Part shown: in pieces, positions 11,365-22,045 of the stretch | Layout of the letters: every line of letters begins with the position of its first letter | Position numbering within the stretch: the stretch's first letter is position 1 | Assembly (NCBI RefSeq): GCF_024323335.1 | Contig: NC_066581.1 | Span: 295,316,536-295,380,535, forward strand | DNA: 64,000 nt | From: Lathyrus oleraceus | Lineage: Eukaryota; Streptophyta; Magnoliopsida; Fabales; Fabaceae | Direction of reading: 5' to 3' | Program-made: the position numbers and the translations under genes | The notes under the pieces: model-generated | The model's database searches: none | What the model saw: only the letters and a program-made list of their open reading frames with translations | What the model was told of the DNA's origin: nothing

Positions 11365-12338
11365 TAGTAGACCAAAGCCTTTTTGGTCAACTAGTTGACC
11401 AAAGTCAACCACAATTCAAAAGTTACTTTCTAACCCTAACACATGTCCATTTCCATTTGCAATACATGATTCATTTGTATCCAAAATCCATAAGCCAATA
11501 CATTACATGTTCACTTTAAGTCATTTTAAGATATTTGTTCATGTTCGTTTTCAAGCCATGATGTCCCTTTTTTCAATTCAAACCATAATCACATTTTAAG
11601 TCATTTTTCAAACCATGTTCACAAACCATTCAACCACACATATATTTCATGATCCATTACCTATCTTCGATCATAAATCGTTCACCCAATTACATACTAT
11701 TTCTTTGACATCGAAATACACTTCTGTTTGGGATATCCATATACACCCTTTTAGGACGATGTAGAGACAGTTCACATTTGTACCTATAGTTGTTTGGCTC
11801 ATACCCAAACATTTAATTCCTTCTTTTTTGGCTAAATCTCAAATAGTGGCAGCCATGCTAGTACACGTATCGGTTAACGATGTTTCCCTCTATGGTGCAG
11901 ATCCCATTTCTCTTATGGATTCCAATATACCTTGACCTTTTGGTTTCAAATTACACCTCTTCAGTCATTGTTACCAAACCCTTCACTTATGTGACTTTGG
12001 TCACCTTATTCCGTTCATCTCCATGATGCATCCAGGTTCTACCTTCGTTCACTCCATGTGATAATACCAGTATTCTTTGAGCCAAATACACTACCTTTTG
12101 TGCTCCATCTTGCGTCACCTTGTGTACCAAGAGCTGTTTGGATCATGCCCAAACACTTAATTCTCCTTGTTTTTGGTCTTACCCTATAGCGGCAACCATG
12201 TTATCCCACATATCGGTAAAAGCCAGTTTTATTCTTGGGTTCATGTTTCACCCTTGTTGGAGTTCAAAACACAATCCTTTGGTTTAGAAAATACTTGTTA
12301 TCATAATTCTTTTCATCTTCTACCACTGGTTCTATGAA

Positions 12339-12381
12339 CTACGGATCTCTGAATTCCTCATTGCACTATGAGGATACGTAG
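12339..12381 (+). other. Two-stem LTR motif, A1 copy
   Basis: Outer arms CTACG (12339-12343) and CGTAG (12377-12381) enclose CTCTGA and an inner stem CCTCAT/ATGAGG around TGCACT-type loop bases. Related copies are at 14014-14057 and 14447-14489. Confidence 0.55.
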
Positions 12382-12494
12382 GCATGAGGGCCTCAATCCT
12401 CACCGATCACTTTATCTATTTCCTTCCTTTTCCCATTCTTTTGCGAGTAATCTTGAGATCACACCCATTCGAACGAGAACAATCAAAACGGTTC

Positions 12495-12510
12495 CCATGG
12501 AGTACCATGG
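12495..12510 (+). other. AGTA-tetraloop hairpin, A1 copy
   Basis: CCATGG-AGTA-CCATGG is a 6-bp stem with an AGTA loop. It is followed by GATG and the GGGGTGCTAATACC block. Equivalent hairpins with different stems but the same loop are at 14601-14614, 23448-23463 and 34882-34897. Confidence 0.6.
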
Positions 12511-12693
12511 ATGTTAGGGGTGCTAATACCTTTCCCTTGCATAACCAACTTCCTGACCCAACATATCTCTTTCCCCCGGGTTTTGTTGATTTTTTCCCTT
12601 TCCTTCGGGAATAAATAAAGTTCGATGGTAACTCTGTTGTATGTTTGAGTATACGATACATTCGGGTATATTTCCGTCAGCTTCAATCCCACG

Positions 12694-12736
12694 GTCTTTT
12701 CAAGTGATCAAAAGTCCTTTGATCACTTGATAAGAC
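12694..12736. repeat. 43-nt near-perfect hairpin
   Basis: The arms GTCTT-T-TCAAGTGATCAAA (12694-12712) and their complement (12718-12736) pair at 18 of 19 positions with a 5-base loop. The hairpin lies just outside the 3' LTR end of A1. Confidence 0.85.
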
Positions 12737-13290
12737 TATTTCTAATCTTGTGGATCTCAAATTTTCAAGTCCAGACTTTCATGCAAGGAATCCCAGGCAA
12801 ATCAAGCAGTGAATTATACAAGATACAACAAAGGTCAACACTTGAAAACCACGGTTCAAATTGTATGCCACGAGCCTTACGTAATGAGGAATGATGAGAC
12901 GGAGTTTCTTCTACCCTTGTCTAGAGTGACTTTGTGTACGGGGTGTATACCCTAGCTATTTAAAGCATTTGTCTTCATTCATAGACTTTAATATAATGCG
13001 AATCAAATAAATGGCCAAGTCTTCTTCACTATAGAAACATCAACCCAAGGAGAAACAAGGAGGATTCTTCTCCAACAACTTGTCAGTTATGATAAATATC
13101 CCATGCCATGAGCCTTAAGTAATGAGGAATAATGAGACAGAGTTTCTCCTACCCTTGTCTAGAGTGACGTTGCGTATGGGGCGTAAGCCCTAGCTATTCA
13201 AAGCATTCTCCTTCGTTCATAGACTTTAATGTGGTTCATATCAAATGATTGTCAAGCACTCTTCATATTTCATCATCAATCATTTCTCTT
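12737..13290. repeat. Two diverged copies of a roughly 125-bp unit, 238 bp apart
   Basis: The stretch 12865-12991 recurs at 13103-13229 with scattered differences. Both contain TACCCTTGTCTAGAGTGAC and CATAGACTTTAAT. No ORF was seen. It may be degraded LTR of A2 or other repeat DNA; the left boundary of the A2 LTR could not be placed. Confidence 0.65.
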
Positions 13291-14013
13291 GCCTCATCAT
13301 CTTGTTGCCCGCCCTAGTAAGCTGAACTATGAAAGCTCTGACTTTCTTATTGCATGAGGATTACCCTATTTATTTCTACTTTATTTATTATTCTTCATAA
13401 TATAAATACCATCTTTTTGCGATCAAATATCATTTTTATTTGGATTCCATAATCAATTCCTTCCTTTAAACCAAGATATGTTTGCTTTGGAATCAAACAC
13501 TTAATTCTCTTTGTTTTCTGGTTATGACAATATAGTGGGTATGCCTAGTTTCCTCCACATCTTAGTACTTACCTCTTTTACTCTTTGGTTCAGAGTTTAT
13601 TCCTTCATGGATCCAATATACCATTATTTGGTTTCAATTTGCTTAATCCCTATAGTGATATACTAGTCCTTGTACCAATCATCATTCTCCTCTAGGTCCC
13701 ATACCTACCCTTTTAGGACATTTTTCCATCTTGTGAACCAAGAGATGTTTGTCTTGATGCCAAACACCTATTACATTCTTTTTGGTTATGGCAATACAGT
13801 GGATATGCCTCTGTCCCTCCACATCTTAGTTTGTACCTCTTTTACTCTTGGGTCCAAAGTCAGTTTGCCTTTATGGGTTCCCATGTTACCATTCTTTTGG
13901 TATAAGTTATAATATTCATACAATCATACCCTTGAAGTTGTGTTTGTCTTGTTAGTCCTAGTTTCTTAGGCAATCACTTCCTTATCTTTCCTTTGTTTTT
14001 ATGGTTCCACAAA

Positions 14014-14057
14014 CTACGAATGCTCTGACTTTCTCATTGCATGATGAGAAAACATAG
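14014..14057 (+). other. Two-stem LTR motif, A2 copy 1
   Basis: CTACG (14014-14018), CTCTGA, then an inner stem TTCTCAT/ATGAGAA (7 bp), then CATAG (14053-14057). One outer pair is lost (CGTAG to CATAG). Confidence 0.5.
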
Positions 14058-14446
14058 GCACGAAGATGCGAATCCTTAGCGAGCATATTCCTAATTATTC
14101 CTTCTTCTACCTTAGGGAATCATCCATTTATCTCCATGTGATATACTCTTTATTTGAGCCAAATACACTATTTCTTTGAGCTCCATACATAATATGGGCA
14201 TCAACCAGTGTCCATCTTCTGAACAAATATTCCTTTATTTTTGGCTTGATGCCAGCTTTGTGGCTTAACGCCCGTATACCCCTATTTTGAATTGATGTCA
14301 GGGTACCCCTTTTGTTTTGGCTTAATGCCAGTTTTCCAGTTGGTTTAGATATACCTACCCTTTTTGGAGTCAAACAACATAATCCTTTGGTTCAGACCAT
14401 ACATTGATCATAACTTATTTTCACCTCAAACCACTAGTTCCATGAA

Positions 14447-14489
14447 CTACGGAGCTCTGAATTCCTTATTGCACTATAAGGATATGTAG
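14447..14489 (+). other. Two-stem LTR motif, A2 copy 2
   Basis: CTACG pairs with TGTAG through one G-T wobble. The inner stem is CCTTAT/ATAAGG, where A1 has CCTCAT/ATGAGG: both arms changed together. Confidence 0.55.
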
Positions 14490-14600
14490 GCATGAGGGCC
14501 TTAATCCTCACCTATCACTTTAACTATTATTTTCATTTTCCCCATGTGCGAGTAATATTTATATAACACCCATTCAAGCTAGAACAATCAAAACGGTTCC

Positions 14601-14614
14601 CGTTGAGTACAATG
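14601..14614 (+). other. AGTA-loop hairpin, A2 copy
   Basis: CGTTG-AGTA-CAATG pairs at five positions with one G-T wobble. It sits at the same place relative to GGGGTGTTAATA as the A1, B and C hairpins. Confidence 0.45.
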
Positions 14615-14790
14615 TATGTTAGGGGTGTTAATATCTTCCCTTGCATAACCGACTTCCTTACCCAGTTATCTCTTTCCCCCGAGTTTTATCGATGTTTTCC
14701 CTTTTCTTCGGGAATAAATAAAGTTCTATGGTGACTCTATTGTATGTTCGAGCGTGTGATGCGTTTGGGTATATTTTTGCTAGCTTCAGC

Positions 14791-14873
14791 TAACGACTTT
14801 ACTAGGGAGTTTTCTTGTAGTTGGGGGTCTCTTCTTTAGCATCCCCAACTTCAGCTGGCGACTTTGCTGGGGA
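14791..14873 (+). other. Duplicated primer-binding site of A2
   Basis: TGGCGACTTTGCTGGGGA at 14856-14873 differs at one base from the PBS of B and C (tRNA-Arg type in Ogre elements). A decayed copy, TAACGACTTTACTAGGGA, lies 65 bp upstream at 14791-14808, directly after the LTR end. Both are preceded by CTTCAGC, so a 65-bp segment including the LTR terminus was duplicated. Confidence 0.7.
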
Positions 14874-15687
14874 CACTCTGCTACTTGGCGTATTTCCTAG
14901 TCGTTAAAAGGAGTCGATCCTAGTTTTGTTTGCTTCTTTGTTTCGTTTGGGTGTTTATCTTTACGCTTTATTTGCTTTATCATCATATTATGTATACTCT
15001 AGATATTATCTGGTATATACTCTCTATTGGGTTGGGATTATATTACATGAGATAAAAGCTCTATACCCGAGCTTTAGCACAAATGCATGTTAGTAATGTG
15101 ACTAGAATCGTGTTTGACCTCCATGGAGTTAGTCTGCGATCATGGTTGACACGAGACGTCACACCTATAGTAGATCATTTTGAGAGCATCATTACCCGAC
15201 GAGTCAGTCGTCTCAGGCTATGGTATCTCAAGATGGGTCCCTGACTCTAGAAACCTTTTTAGGGTTGCCTTGGAAGGATAGTACATACCTGTGAGGGGGA
15301 TATGGGTTTTTTTTCTGCAGGAAACCATATACTCTACATACCTTTATTCTCATGTATACTTCTGACATTTGATCATACATCGGGAAGCATACGCAGATTA
15401 TCCGGATTATTTTGTGTTGCTAACATACATTATTGCATATCATTATTACATTGATGTACATATGTAGGACTTTTGAACTTAGGTTTTTGCATCGATAGGA
15501 CTTTGAATCTATGGATGGTGCATATTTATTTGCATTTCATCCATAACATACACATTCATTCATTTTCATCTCATGCACGTCAACCAGAAAACTCACTTTT
15601 TCTATTCCTCCATCAGAAAGACAATGATTTGCCGACACCGATCATCGAATAATCACAAAATAGTGTAAGAGCATTGACAAAATCGAC
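14874..15687 (+). other. Leader of A2, no ORF1
   Basis: About 0.8 kb between PBS and gag has no ORF. B and C carry a long ORF1 after their leaders; A2 does not. A hairpin with loop TATACCC (15055-15075) matches hairpins in the leaders of B and C. Confidence 0.6.
15055..15075 (+). other. TATACCC-loop leader hairpin, A2
   Basis: AAAGCTC-TATACCC-GAGCTTT gives a 7-bp stem. It lies about 180 bases after the second PBS, as does the B hairpin at 23858-23876. Confidence 0.55.
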
Positions 15688-16972
15688 ATGGTCTTGGAGC
15701 TACTCTTGGAAAGCATGACAATTGACTTCCCAAATCAGGTTGTGATTGATGAACGAGTTAAAGACAGTCTAAAGAAATGTCACATGCAGAAGTTGGTTGC
15801 AAGCATTTTGCCACTTCCTCCTCAAGAACATCGTCTACTACCACATCAGAGGCCTGCTCAAAATTGCCATAATTTGAAGCAAAAGAAAACTAGCAAGAAG
15901 AACAATGATCAGGAAGGGAGACACCCTTATAATGATCCAATTCCTATGACTTATGCACATCTGCTAGCTATACTGGTTAACAATGGGGAAATTATGCCTA
16001 AACAGATCCAACTTGCTAGGTTTCCCTACCATCGTAAGCATGATCCCAATTCCATATCCAGGTACTATGCTAGATAGGTAGGGCATTCTATAGAGAATTG
16101 TTACCTTTTCAAGGCCAAAGTTCAAGAACTCATTAACTAGAAACTGTTGTGTTTCACCCCTGTGACTACGGAAGCACCTATTGAGAAGGAGTTTGAATAT
16201 AAGGGTCCCCCGATTCATGTGCAAGTTCCTATACATGTGGTCCGACCTGTTGTACAGTATCAGAATCAAGGATATCACCATGGAATTCCTTTGGCCTATC
16301 CTAGGGCATCATCTTCTACTGTTGTTGCACCTCAGTACGCCTATATTGGGGCACCCTATGTCCCATTTTGAGTTCGGTATGGTCAGACTTTTAATCATAA
16401 GCCAATCCTGGCTTGGTACACTTTGTCCAGATGTTCTCACCAATGACTATTCCTCATATTCATTCTCAATTGCAAACACCTTTGGTACCCATGACATGCT
16501 ACTCATTCCCACATGGTGTTATGCCCTAGTATCAACAACCTCATCATTCTCATATTCTACAAAGTCAGCAAATTATGCCACGTAACCACCAAGGGCAGGG
16601 GAGGAGCAAGCGTTATGATAAGAAGCGTCCCCAATGTGATCAGATCCCTATGACGTACACTCAGTTTCTACCTTATCCTGTCTAGCAAGGACTCATTGTG
16701 ACAAAGGCAGTACCACCCATTGTTTACCCATATGGCCTGAAGTATAATCCTAATGCTTCTTGTGTGTTTAACACCAACTATATAGGTCATTCAATTGAAG
16801 ATTGTGGGTTGTTCAAGACCAGGGTTCAAGAGTTAATTGATCAGAAGATCTTGTCCTTCTCTGAGGTAGGTCCCAATGTCATAACTAACTTGTTGCCAGA
16901 TCATAATGTATAGAGAGTGGATGCAGTTGCTGGTGGAATTCGCTCAAATTTAGAGAAGTATCAAGGCTAGTC
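15688..16972 (+). pseudogene. Gag of element A2, with duplicated zinc-knuckle module
   Basis: The frame starts at 15688 and is open to 16077, then continues with several stops and frame changes to 16972. It has two copies of one module: PIPMTYAHLL...GHSIENCYLFKAKVQELIN (about 15937-16140) and QIPMTYTQF...GHSIEDCGLFKTRVQELID (about 16648-16850). Both knuckles have lost metal ligands (the second reads Cys-x2-Asn). The last in-frame codons before the final TAG match the end of the A1 gag. No protease or pol follows. It is a decayed, probably never autonomous, Ogre-type gag. Confidence 0.65.
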
Positions 16973-18737
16973 GTATCAACAATAGCATATTGTTCAATCA
17001 TGTCTCATTTGTAATCTTTTCTTGTTTGTTAATTGTTGTTCATTTGTAAAAGTTGTCTGGTTTTTAGATGATAATAATGATGAAATAAACATGCATGTTT
17101 TGTTTAAATCCATTCGTGTTCACTCATATTTTATTTTAGCAGTATCAAACTATTGATCAAGAAAAATTTAAAAAGAATGATGCAATTAAAGTAAGCACGA
17201 TCGCTACCTATATGCTTTTGAATAAAATCTTGTTGATGATGTAAGGTATTGTTCAAATCCCTAAACACCAGAGATATAAGGAAGCTAATCCCTAATCAAC
17301 CTCTTTGGGCCTTGAAGTAGGAGTTTCTTTCTTTAACATATAAAACCCTCATGTTTAACCAGGGGTAGGGTAGTCTTCAGTTGGTTTGAACTTGCATTCA
17401 AATTTCAGAAGGAGAATATCCCATCGAGTGATCAATCATATCATATCCCTCTCAAGAGGATAGAATCAAAAATTCAAAATGGTTATTCCTTACCTACAAA
17501 AGGAGTGAGACAGTCATGAATCTTGCAACAAATCAAACGAGTATCACAAGATTTTCTCTAATACAAAAAAAAAGATGAAAAAAATCAAAAGCAAATCTAA
17601 AGCTCTCTAAGTCAAGAACTTGAAAACAAGATTGACTTAGCCAAAAGTTAGGGCATCCCGATGGGGTGCAGACCCAGAGGATTAGCCCAGATAAAAATAA
17701 GGGAAGATACAAAATAAAAGAACAAGAGGATCAACAACAAATTCCTCAGCAAGAGAAAATCTATGTGGTTGCAAACAAAAGCAGAAGGTGAGTGATTATC
17801 GCTCCAAACTATCATTGGGTTCCATAACCATCATTGATATTATTCAAAATCCTTTTCTGAAAGTTGGACGCTTGTTTTAAGCTAATTGGACATAGGAATG
17901 GAGAACATCATAGAGAACGGGTGGGTTAGAATAGGTTTTTTAGCCTTATATCCTTTCTTCATGAAACCGTGAACCAGGCCCCCTTACAATCCTCAAAAGA
18001 CCTAATTAAAGCAAGGTTTATTTCGAAAGCATGCTATGTTAAGATCGCGTCAAAGATGACTCCTAAAGATTTGCTTGTCAATTATATTGAAGCTGATATG
18101 GCATTGTGATCAATGATTCATTCACTAGATGTCATAATCTTAGTGAGCACACTTGAGTTTCAAAACTTGCATGGGCATGACATTACAATTATCATTTTCA
18201 AAATGAGCATTTTTACTTGCGAACAGGCACTTGACATCAAGAAAGTTTACATAATGGGAAGATTGAACATTTCTTCTAATATCCCATAGCTCATATCTCT
18301 TAAGGGTACAATCAATCTGGGGAAACCACGTCGAGATTTGACAAATCTCTCTGAGTTAGCCAGATAGGGGCAAAGTTACTTCAAGGCTCATATTGGGGCA
18401 TGCCACCTCAAGAGCACCAGAAGTGAATCACTCCCAAGAATGGTTAATCAAGAAGATACAGTCTCCAGACACTAGGGCAATCCAATTTGATATCTTAAGA
18501 TGATGAGACTACTTAATGACTTGTGATTAGAGCAATTGGTGTAGATACCCGTTGGGGCAGAGGCAGGCTACGCAGGTACAACCTCTCTCCATGTTTCAGA
18601 CACAATCCAGGGGTGTGACAACAACTATTTAGCTTGAAGTAGGTGTCGGAGAATCACGTCTACATGACCATTATCATAGCCAAAAATTCTCACCTCCCTC
18701 TATGTGAGCATTTGGCTTAACCATTGCATAAATCATC
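16973..18737 (+). other. 3' untranslated region of A2
   Basis: It aligns by eye with 367-2160 of A1 throughout. No pol domain and no credible ORF were seen. A CTAAGTCAA...TTGACTTAG stem (17607-17640), followed by CCAAAAGTTAGGG, corresponds to the structural modules of A1, B and C. Confidence 0.6.
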
Positions 18738-20092
18738 TGAAGGAGAATAGCGATCCAAAACGCAACAGAATTTAAAATTTTCTCCTTTAGTGATCCTTAC
18801 GAATGGGCATGATTAGTGATAGAATCGTTACCTCTTGTGATGACTGAAACCTTTGATGCAGATCTACGGAGCGATCACGAACGTTGAACGATGACAACGC
18901 CTCTACTCAGTCCACACGAACGGATTCCTTCAATCTCAGTGCTAGCTGCTACGAATGAAGGCTTTGAGTGAGAGAGAGAGAGAGAGAGATAGAAAACGAA
19001 AATGCAACTGCACTAAATGCTTCTACACAAGGGTTCTATTTATAGAACCACTTGTGTGGGCTGCAAGCTAAAAAGCCCACTTAAGTGTGTGACCCATATC
19101 TTATAATATGCCAAAATCACTTAAGCGCGTGGTACCTTACCATATTTCGTATTCTACTTAAGTACACTGTACCTTACGATGTTCTACAATTCACTTAAGT
19201 GCACCATACCTTACGGTGTTTCTTAGTTACTCTATCTCTCATTAATCCGTCCTTTTGTGTGTGACCCTGTAGGTTTTCGCGGTATTGGTAATTATATTAA
19301 ATCATGCATTTAACATAATAAACAGTGAACGGTATCTAGCAACACATCACTGCTACCCATGACATGAAAATGTCATGTGATCTGACAAATCCTTCTGTGA
19401 TAATACTTATGTGTATAATTACTCTTTTGCCCTTATGTCTATATTGAACACAAGGCATAGACCGTGTCATCCTTGTCCAGTTCAATATTGGGCCCATAGA
19501 CATTTATCCTGTTATGCAGGATGGGCAAATTCCATCTAGGTCACTCATGTCCCTTAGAATTCTTCGTGGAGTACCCATCAACTGTCTTTATGGTCATCCA
19601 GTTACGGACAACGTTTGATCAGCAACAAGGCACTCGACTCTACATCTAGGGTCTATAGTGGTTTCAGGTCGAAGGGTGGTATACACCATTATCACCATGA
19701 GAATAACTTATGACACTTTGCATAACATTATATATAGTATTATTATAGCGGGTCAATCCAGTATAAATATTACTCTTAATATTCATACCTATGTTTAAGA
19801 CTTGATAACTCCTTATCCATGATCCATGAGATGTGATCGTCAGTCTATATACATAATAGTCTTAATGCTTCAATGTTATCCCACTTTACAATAAAGCTCG
19901 ACTACAGATACTTTAAGAATAGTGTCCTTATGTTTAATGTGATCTCATGATAAAGTCACACTTGATACATTAAACGGACTAGCTATTCTAGGGACTTTAT
20001 GAAACAAACATAATAAAGAAAAAGCCTTTTATTATTAATGAATAATTCGATACAAGTACCAAAAGCATTGGCCTCTAGGGCCTACACCAACA
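18738..20092 (-). mobile_element. Solo copia LTR
   Basis: This is a single 1355-bp LTR related to 3367-4681 and 10052-11364, with the same termini (TGTTGGTG... to ...TCTCCTTCA on the minus strand) and the TATA palindrome near 19037-19044. No internal region is attached. It is flanked by TCATC (18733-18737) and TCCTC (20093-20097), a 5-bp target duplication with one mismatch. It interrupts the A2 3' region: sequence before and after aligns continuously with A1 around 2157. A solo LTR normally results from recombination between the two LTRs of a full element. Confidence 0.88.
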
Positions 20093-20215
20093 TCCTCATC
20101 ATGCATAAACCATATAATTATACTCATGCATATCATTCATATAGCATAACATGAAACCTTGCAAACAAGAAAATCCAAAAATCCAGTTTTATTGACTCAC
20201 CAAAACTTCTCTTAT
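20093..20215 (+). other. A2 3' region after the solo LTR, and junction to Athila
   Basis: Bases to about 20195 match A1 2158-2250. Similarity then stops and Athila gag begins. A2 therefore lacks its PPT and 3' LTR; the junction looks like a deletion or an illegitimate join. Confidence 0.6.
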
Positions 20216-21505
20216 AAGAACAATAACTCTGTTTTCCCCCAAAACTATACACCTCAAAGACCAGCAGGTTTCCAAGCCCAAAGACCAACACAACCGATAT
20301 AAACTACCCCTCATAAGTTAAACCTTGAGAAAATCATGGAAGATTTTATCAAAACTCAAACTCGACAGAATAAAGAATTCATGAACCAAAACATCCATAT
20401 TAATGAACTGATTTCACAATTAGGAAACAAGGTTGATTATGTGGTAACCCACAACAAGATGTTGGAAACCAAAATCTCTCAAGTAGAACAACAACAAGCT
20501 GCTTAGGCTACACCTGGAGGATTGTTCCCTGGACAACCTCAACCTAACCCTAAAGGCCATGCTAACGCTATTCGCTGCAAAGCGGAACTCAATGTGATGG
20601 GACTAAAATTTCAGAACCACCAAAAGAAAATGTTGTGACTACCCCGGAAGAACAAAAAGAGGAACCCGTAAAACCTGAAAAACAAAGAAAGAAGGATATT
20701 AAAGATAAGAAGACAGTGAATGATAACCAAGAGAATCAAACATATGTACCACCTCCACCCTATATACCCCCGATTCCATATCCGCAAAGACTTAAACAGA
20801 CTAAACAAGACACCCAATACAAGAAGTTTGTGAAAGTGATAAAAAAAATAACATCGAGATACCCTTCACCGAAGCCATTACCCAAATACCATCATATGCC
20901 AAATTCCTAAAAGACATCTTAACGAACAAGAACAAGCTCGATGATTCCAAACCTTTAGAATGCAATGTGATTGCTGAAAACAAATTAGCCAAGAAACAGA
21001 AAGATCCTAGAAGATTTTTGATACCATGTTTTCTAGGAATACATGTTATAGACAAAGAATTACTGGATTTGGGAGCAAGCGTAAGTTTGATGCCTTTAGC
21101 AGTTTGTAAAAGACTAGACCTATGAGACATGCAACCAACTAGGGTGTCCCTTCAACTGGTTGATTGATCAGTTAAGTACCCAATAGGTATATTAGAGGAT
21201 ATCCCAGATAGAATTGGACAACTCTATATCCCTACTGACTTTGTTGTAATGGATATTAAGGAGGACGAAGAAATTCCTATCCTTCTAGGCATACCATTCT
21301 TATCAACTGTTGGAGCCATGATGGATGTAATAAGAGGAAAAATGACTTTCGAAGTAGGTGACGAGAAGGTAGAGTTTATCCTATCCAAATTTCTAAAAGC
21401 ATCTGCCATGGACGACTCTTGTTATGAAATTGATATCATTGACGAATGCATAAGAGAATTAGATAAGAAGGAGCATATCGAAACAATAAAACTACCATCG
21501 ACGCC
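20216..21505 (+). pseudogene. Athila-type gag C-terminus and protease (decayed)
   Basis: Translation gives Athila Gag features: a Pro/Gln-rich FPQNYTPQRPAGFQ segment, MEDFIKTQ...ISQL, then KISQVEQQQA and FPGQPQPNPKGHANAI. Further on are PPPPYIPPIPYPQRL and YAKFLKDILTNKNKL, then a protease with DLGASVSLMPL (active-site Asp; DLGAS in place of DTGAS is common in Athila) and IPILLGIPFLSTVGAMMDV. Stops at about 20505, 21123 and 21165 and a frameshift in the A-run near 20850 break it. The frame leads into the insertion site of element B at 21505. Confidence 0.82.
21501..21505. repeat. Target-site duplication of element B (left)
   Basis: ACGCC at 21501-21505 is repeated exactly at 33028-33032. It marks the insertion of element B into the Athila pol frame; removing B and one copy leaves the Athila reading frame continuous. 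Confidence 0.93.
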
Positions 21506-21883
21506 TGTAAGACCCCAATTTTGACCCTAAGATCCCTCATGGCATCATAACATTGCATTTGCATTGCCTCAAGGATCTTTAGCATATTGGTTCCCTTTGC
21601 CTTTGGGTGGGACTCCTTATGATTGGTTTGAGATCACCAAGCATGCTTCAATTATACATCATTGTTTCTCTTACTTTTGTTTACTAACCAAAAGCACACA
21701 AATGTGTCACTAACATCTTTTGTTTGAAGCTTGAGTATCATCCAAGACACTTTGTGGATTCTATTCAGGTGATCAGTCAATACAAGGGAACGACTTAAGT
21801 TACTCCCAACAGGTTCAAATAGGGCTTATTCATCATTCAAAATGCTAATCTTGAAGGAGCAAAAATATGTTCCTGAGCTGTCA

Positions 21884-21966
21884 TGCTCGCTAGGCGAGCA
21901 GACTGGTTCGCTAAGCGAACTGAACTATCATGCTCGCTAAGCGAGCAGATCCTTCGCTAGGCGAAG
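21884..21966 (+). promoter_or_regulatory. Four palindromes upstream of the TATA box
   Basis: TGCTCGC-TAG-GCGAGCA (21884-21900), GTTCGC-TAA-GCGAAC (21906-21920), TGCTCGC-TAA-GCGAGCA (21931-21947) and CTTCGC-TAG-GCGAAG (21952-21966). The core CGCTARGCG is fixed and the outer pairs change together. They lie about 70-155 bp before the TATA box, where regulatory proteins could bind. In the 3' LTR two of the four are broken. Confidence 0.6.
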
Positions 21967-22037
21967 CGCACGTATTTCAGAAAATAACAGAAAATTTTTA
22001 GCTTAATTCTGAGCCCACCAAGTCACCAATATTAGGT

Positions 22038-22045
22038 TATAAATA
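22038..22045 (+). promoter_or_regulatory. LTR TATA box of element B
   Basis: TATAAATA, within GGTTATAAATACC, is repeated at 31384-31391 in the 3' LTR. Transcription would be expected to start about 30 bp downstream, near 22070. Confidence 0.6.

Larger units (their letters stand above)
11365..12685 (+). mobile_element. 3' LTR of Ogre-like element A1, right part
   Basis: It continues the LTR interrupted by the copia element; the first 140 bases repeat the left flank. It contains one two-stem CTACG/CGTAG motif (12339-12381), the AGTA-loop hairpin (12495-12510) and the block GGGGTGCTAATACC...CCTTGCATAACC shared with the LTRs of B and C. It ends in CTTCA at 12685. Without the copia insertion and ignoring the duplicated flank, the LTR would be about 2.2 kb. 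Confidence 0.6.
13291..14788 (+). mobile_element. 5' LTR remnant of Ogre-like element A2
   Basis: The right end is secure: CTTCA at 14788 followed by PBS-like sequence. The block 14440-14770 repeats 12330-12680 of the A1 LTR (two-stem motif, AGTA-loop hairpin, GCATAACC, AATAAATAAAGTTC). Shorter degenerate subrepeats containing CCAAACACTTAATTCTC also occur. The left boundary is approximate and the LTR seems truncated there. Confidence 0.55.

Noticed and set aside
2426..14788. One single 4.4-kb LTR shared by A1 and A2
   Set aside because: The end block (two-stem motif, AGTA hairpin, AATAAATAAAGTTC) occurs twice, about 2.1 kb apart, and an LTR-like end (CTTCA) is present at 12685. Two adjacent LTRs, the second truncated, fit better, though this is not certain.
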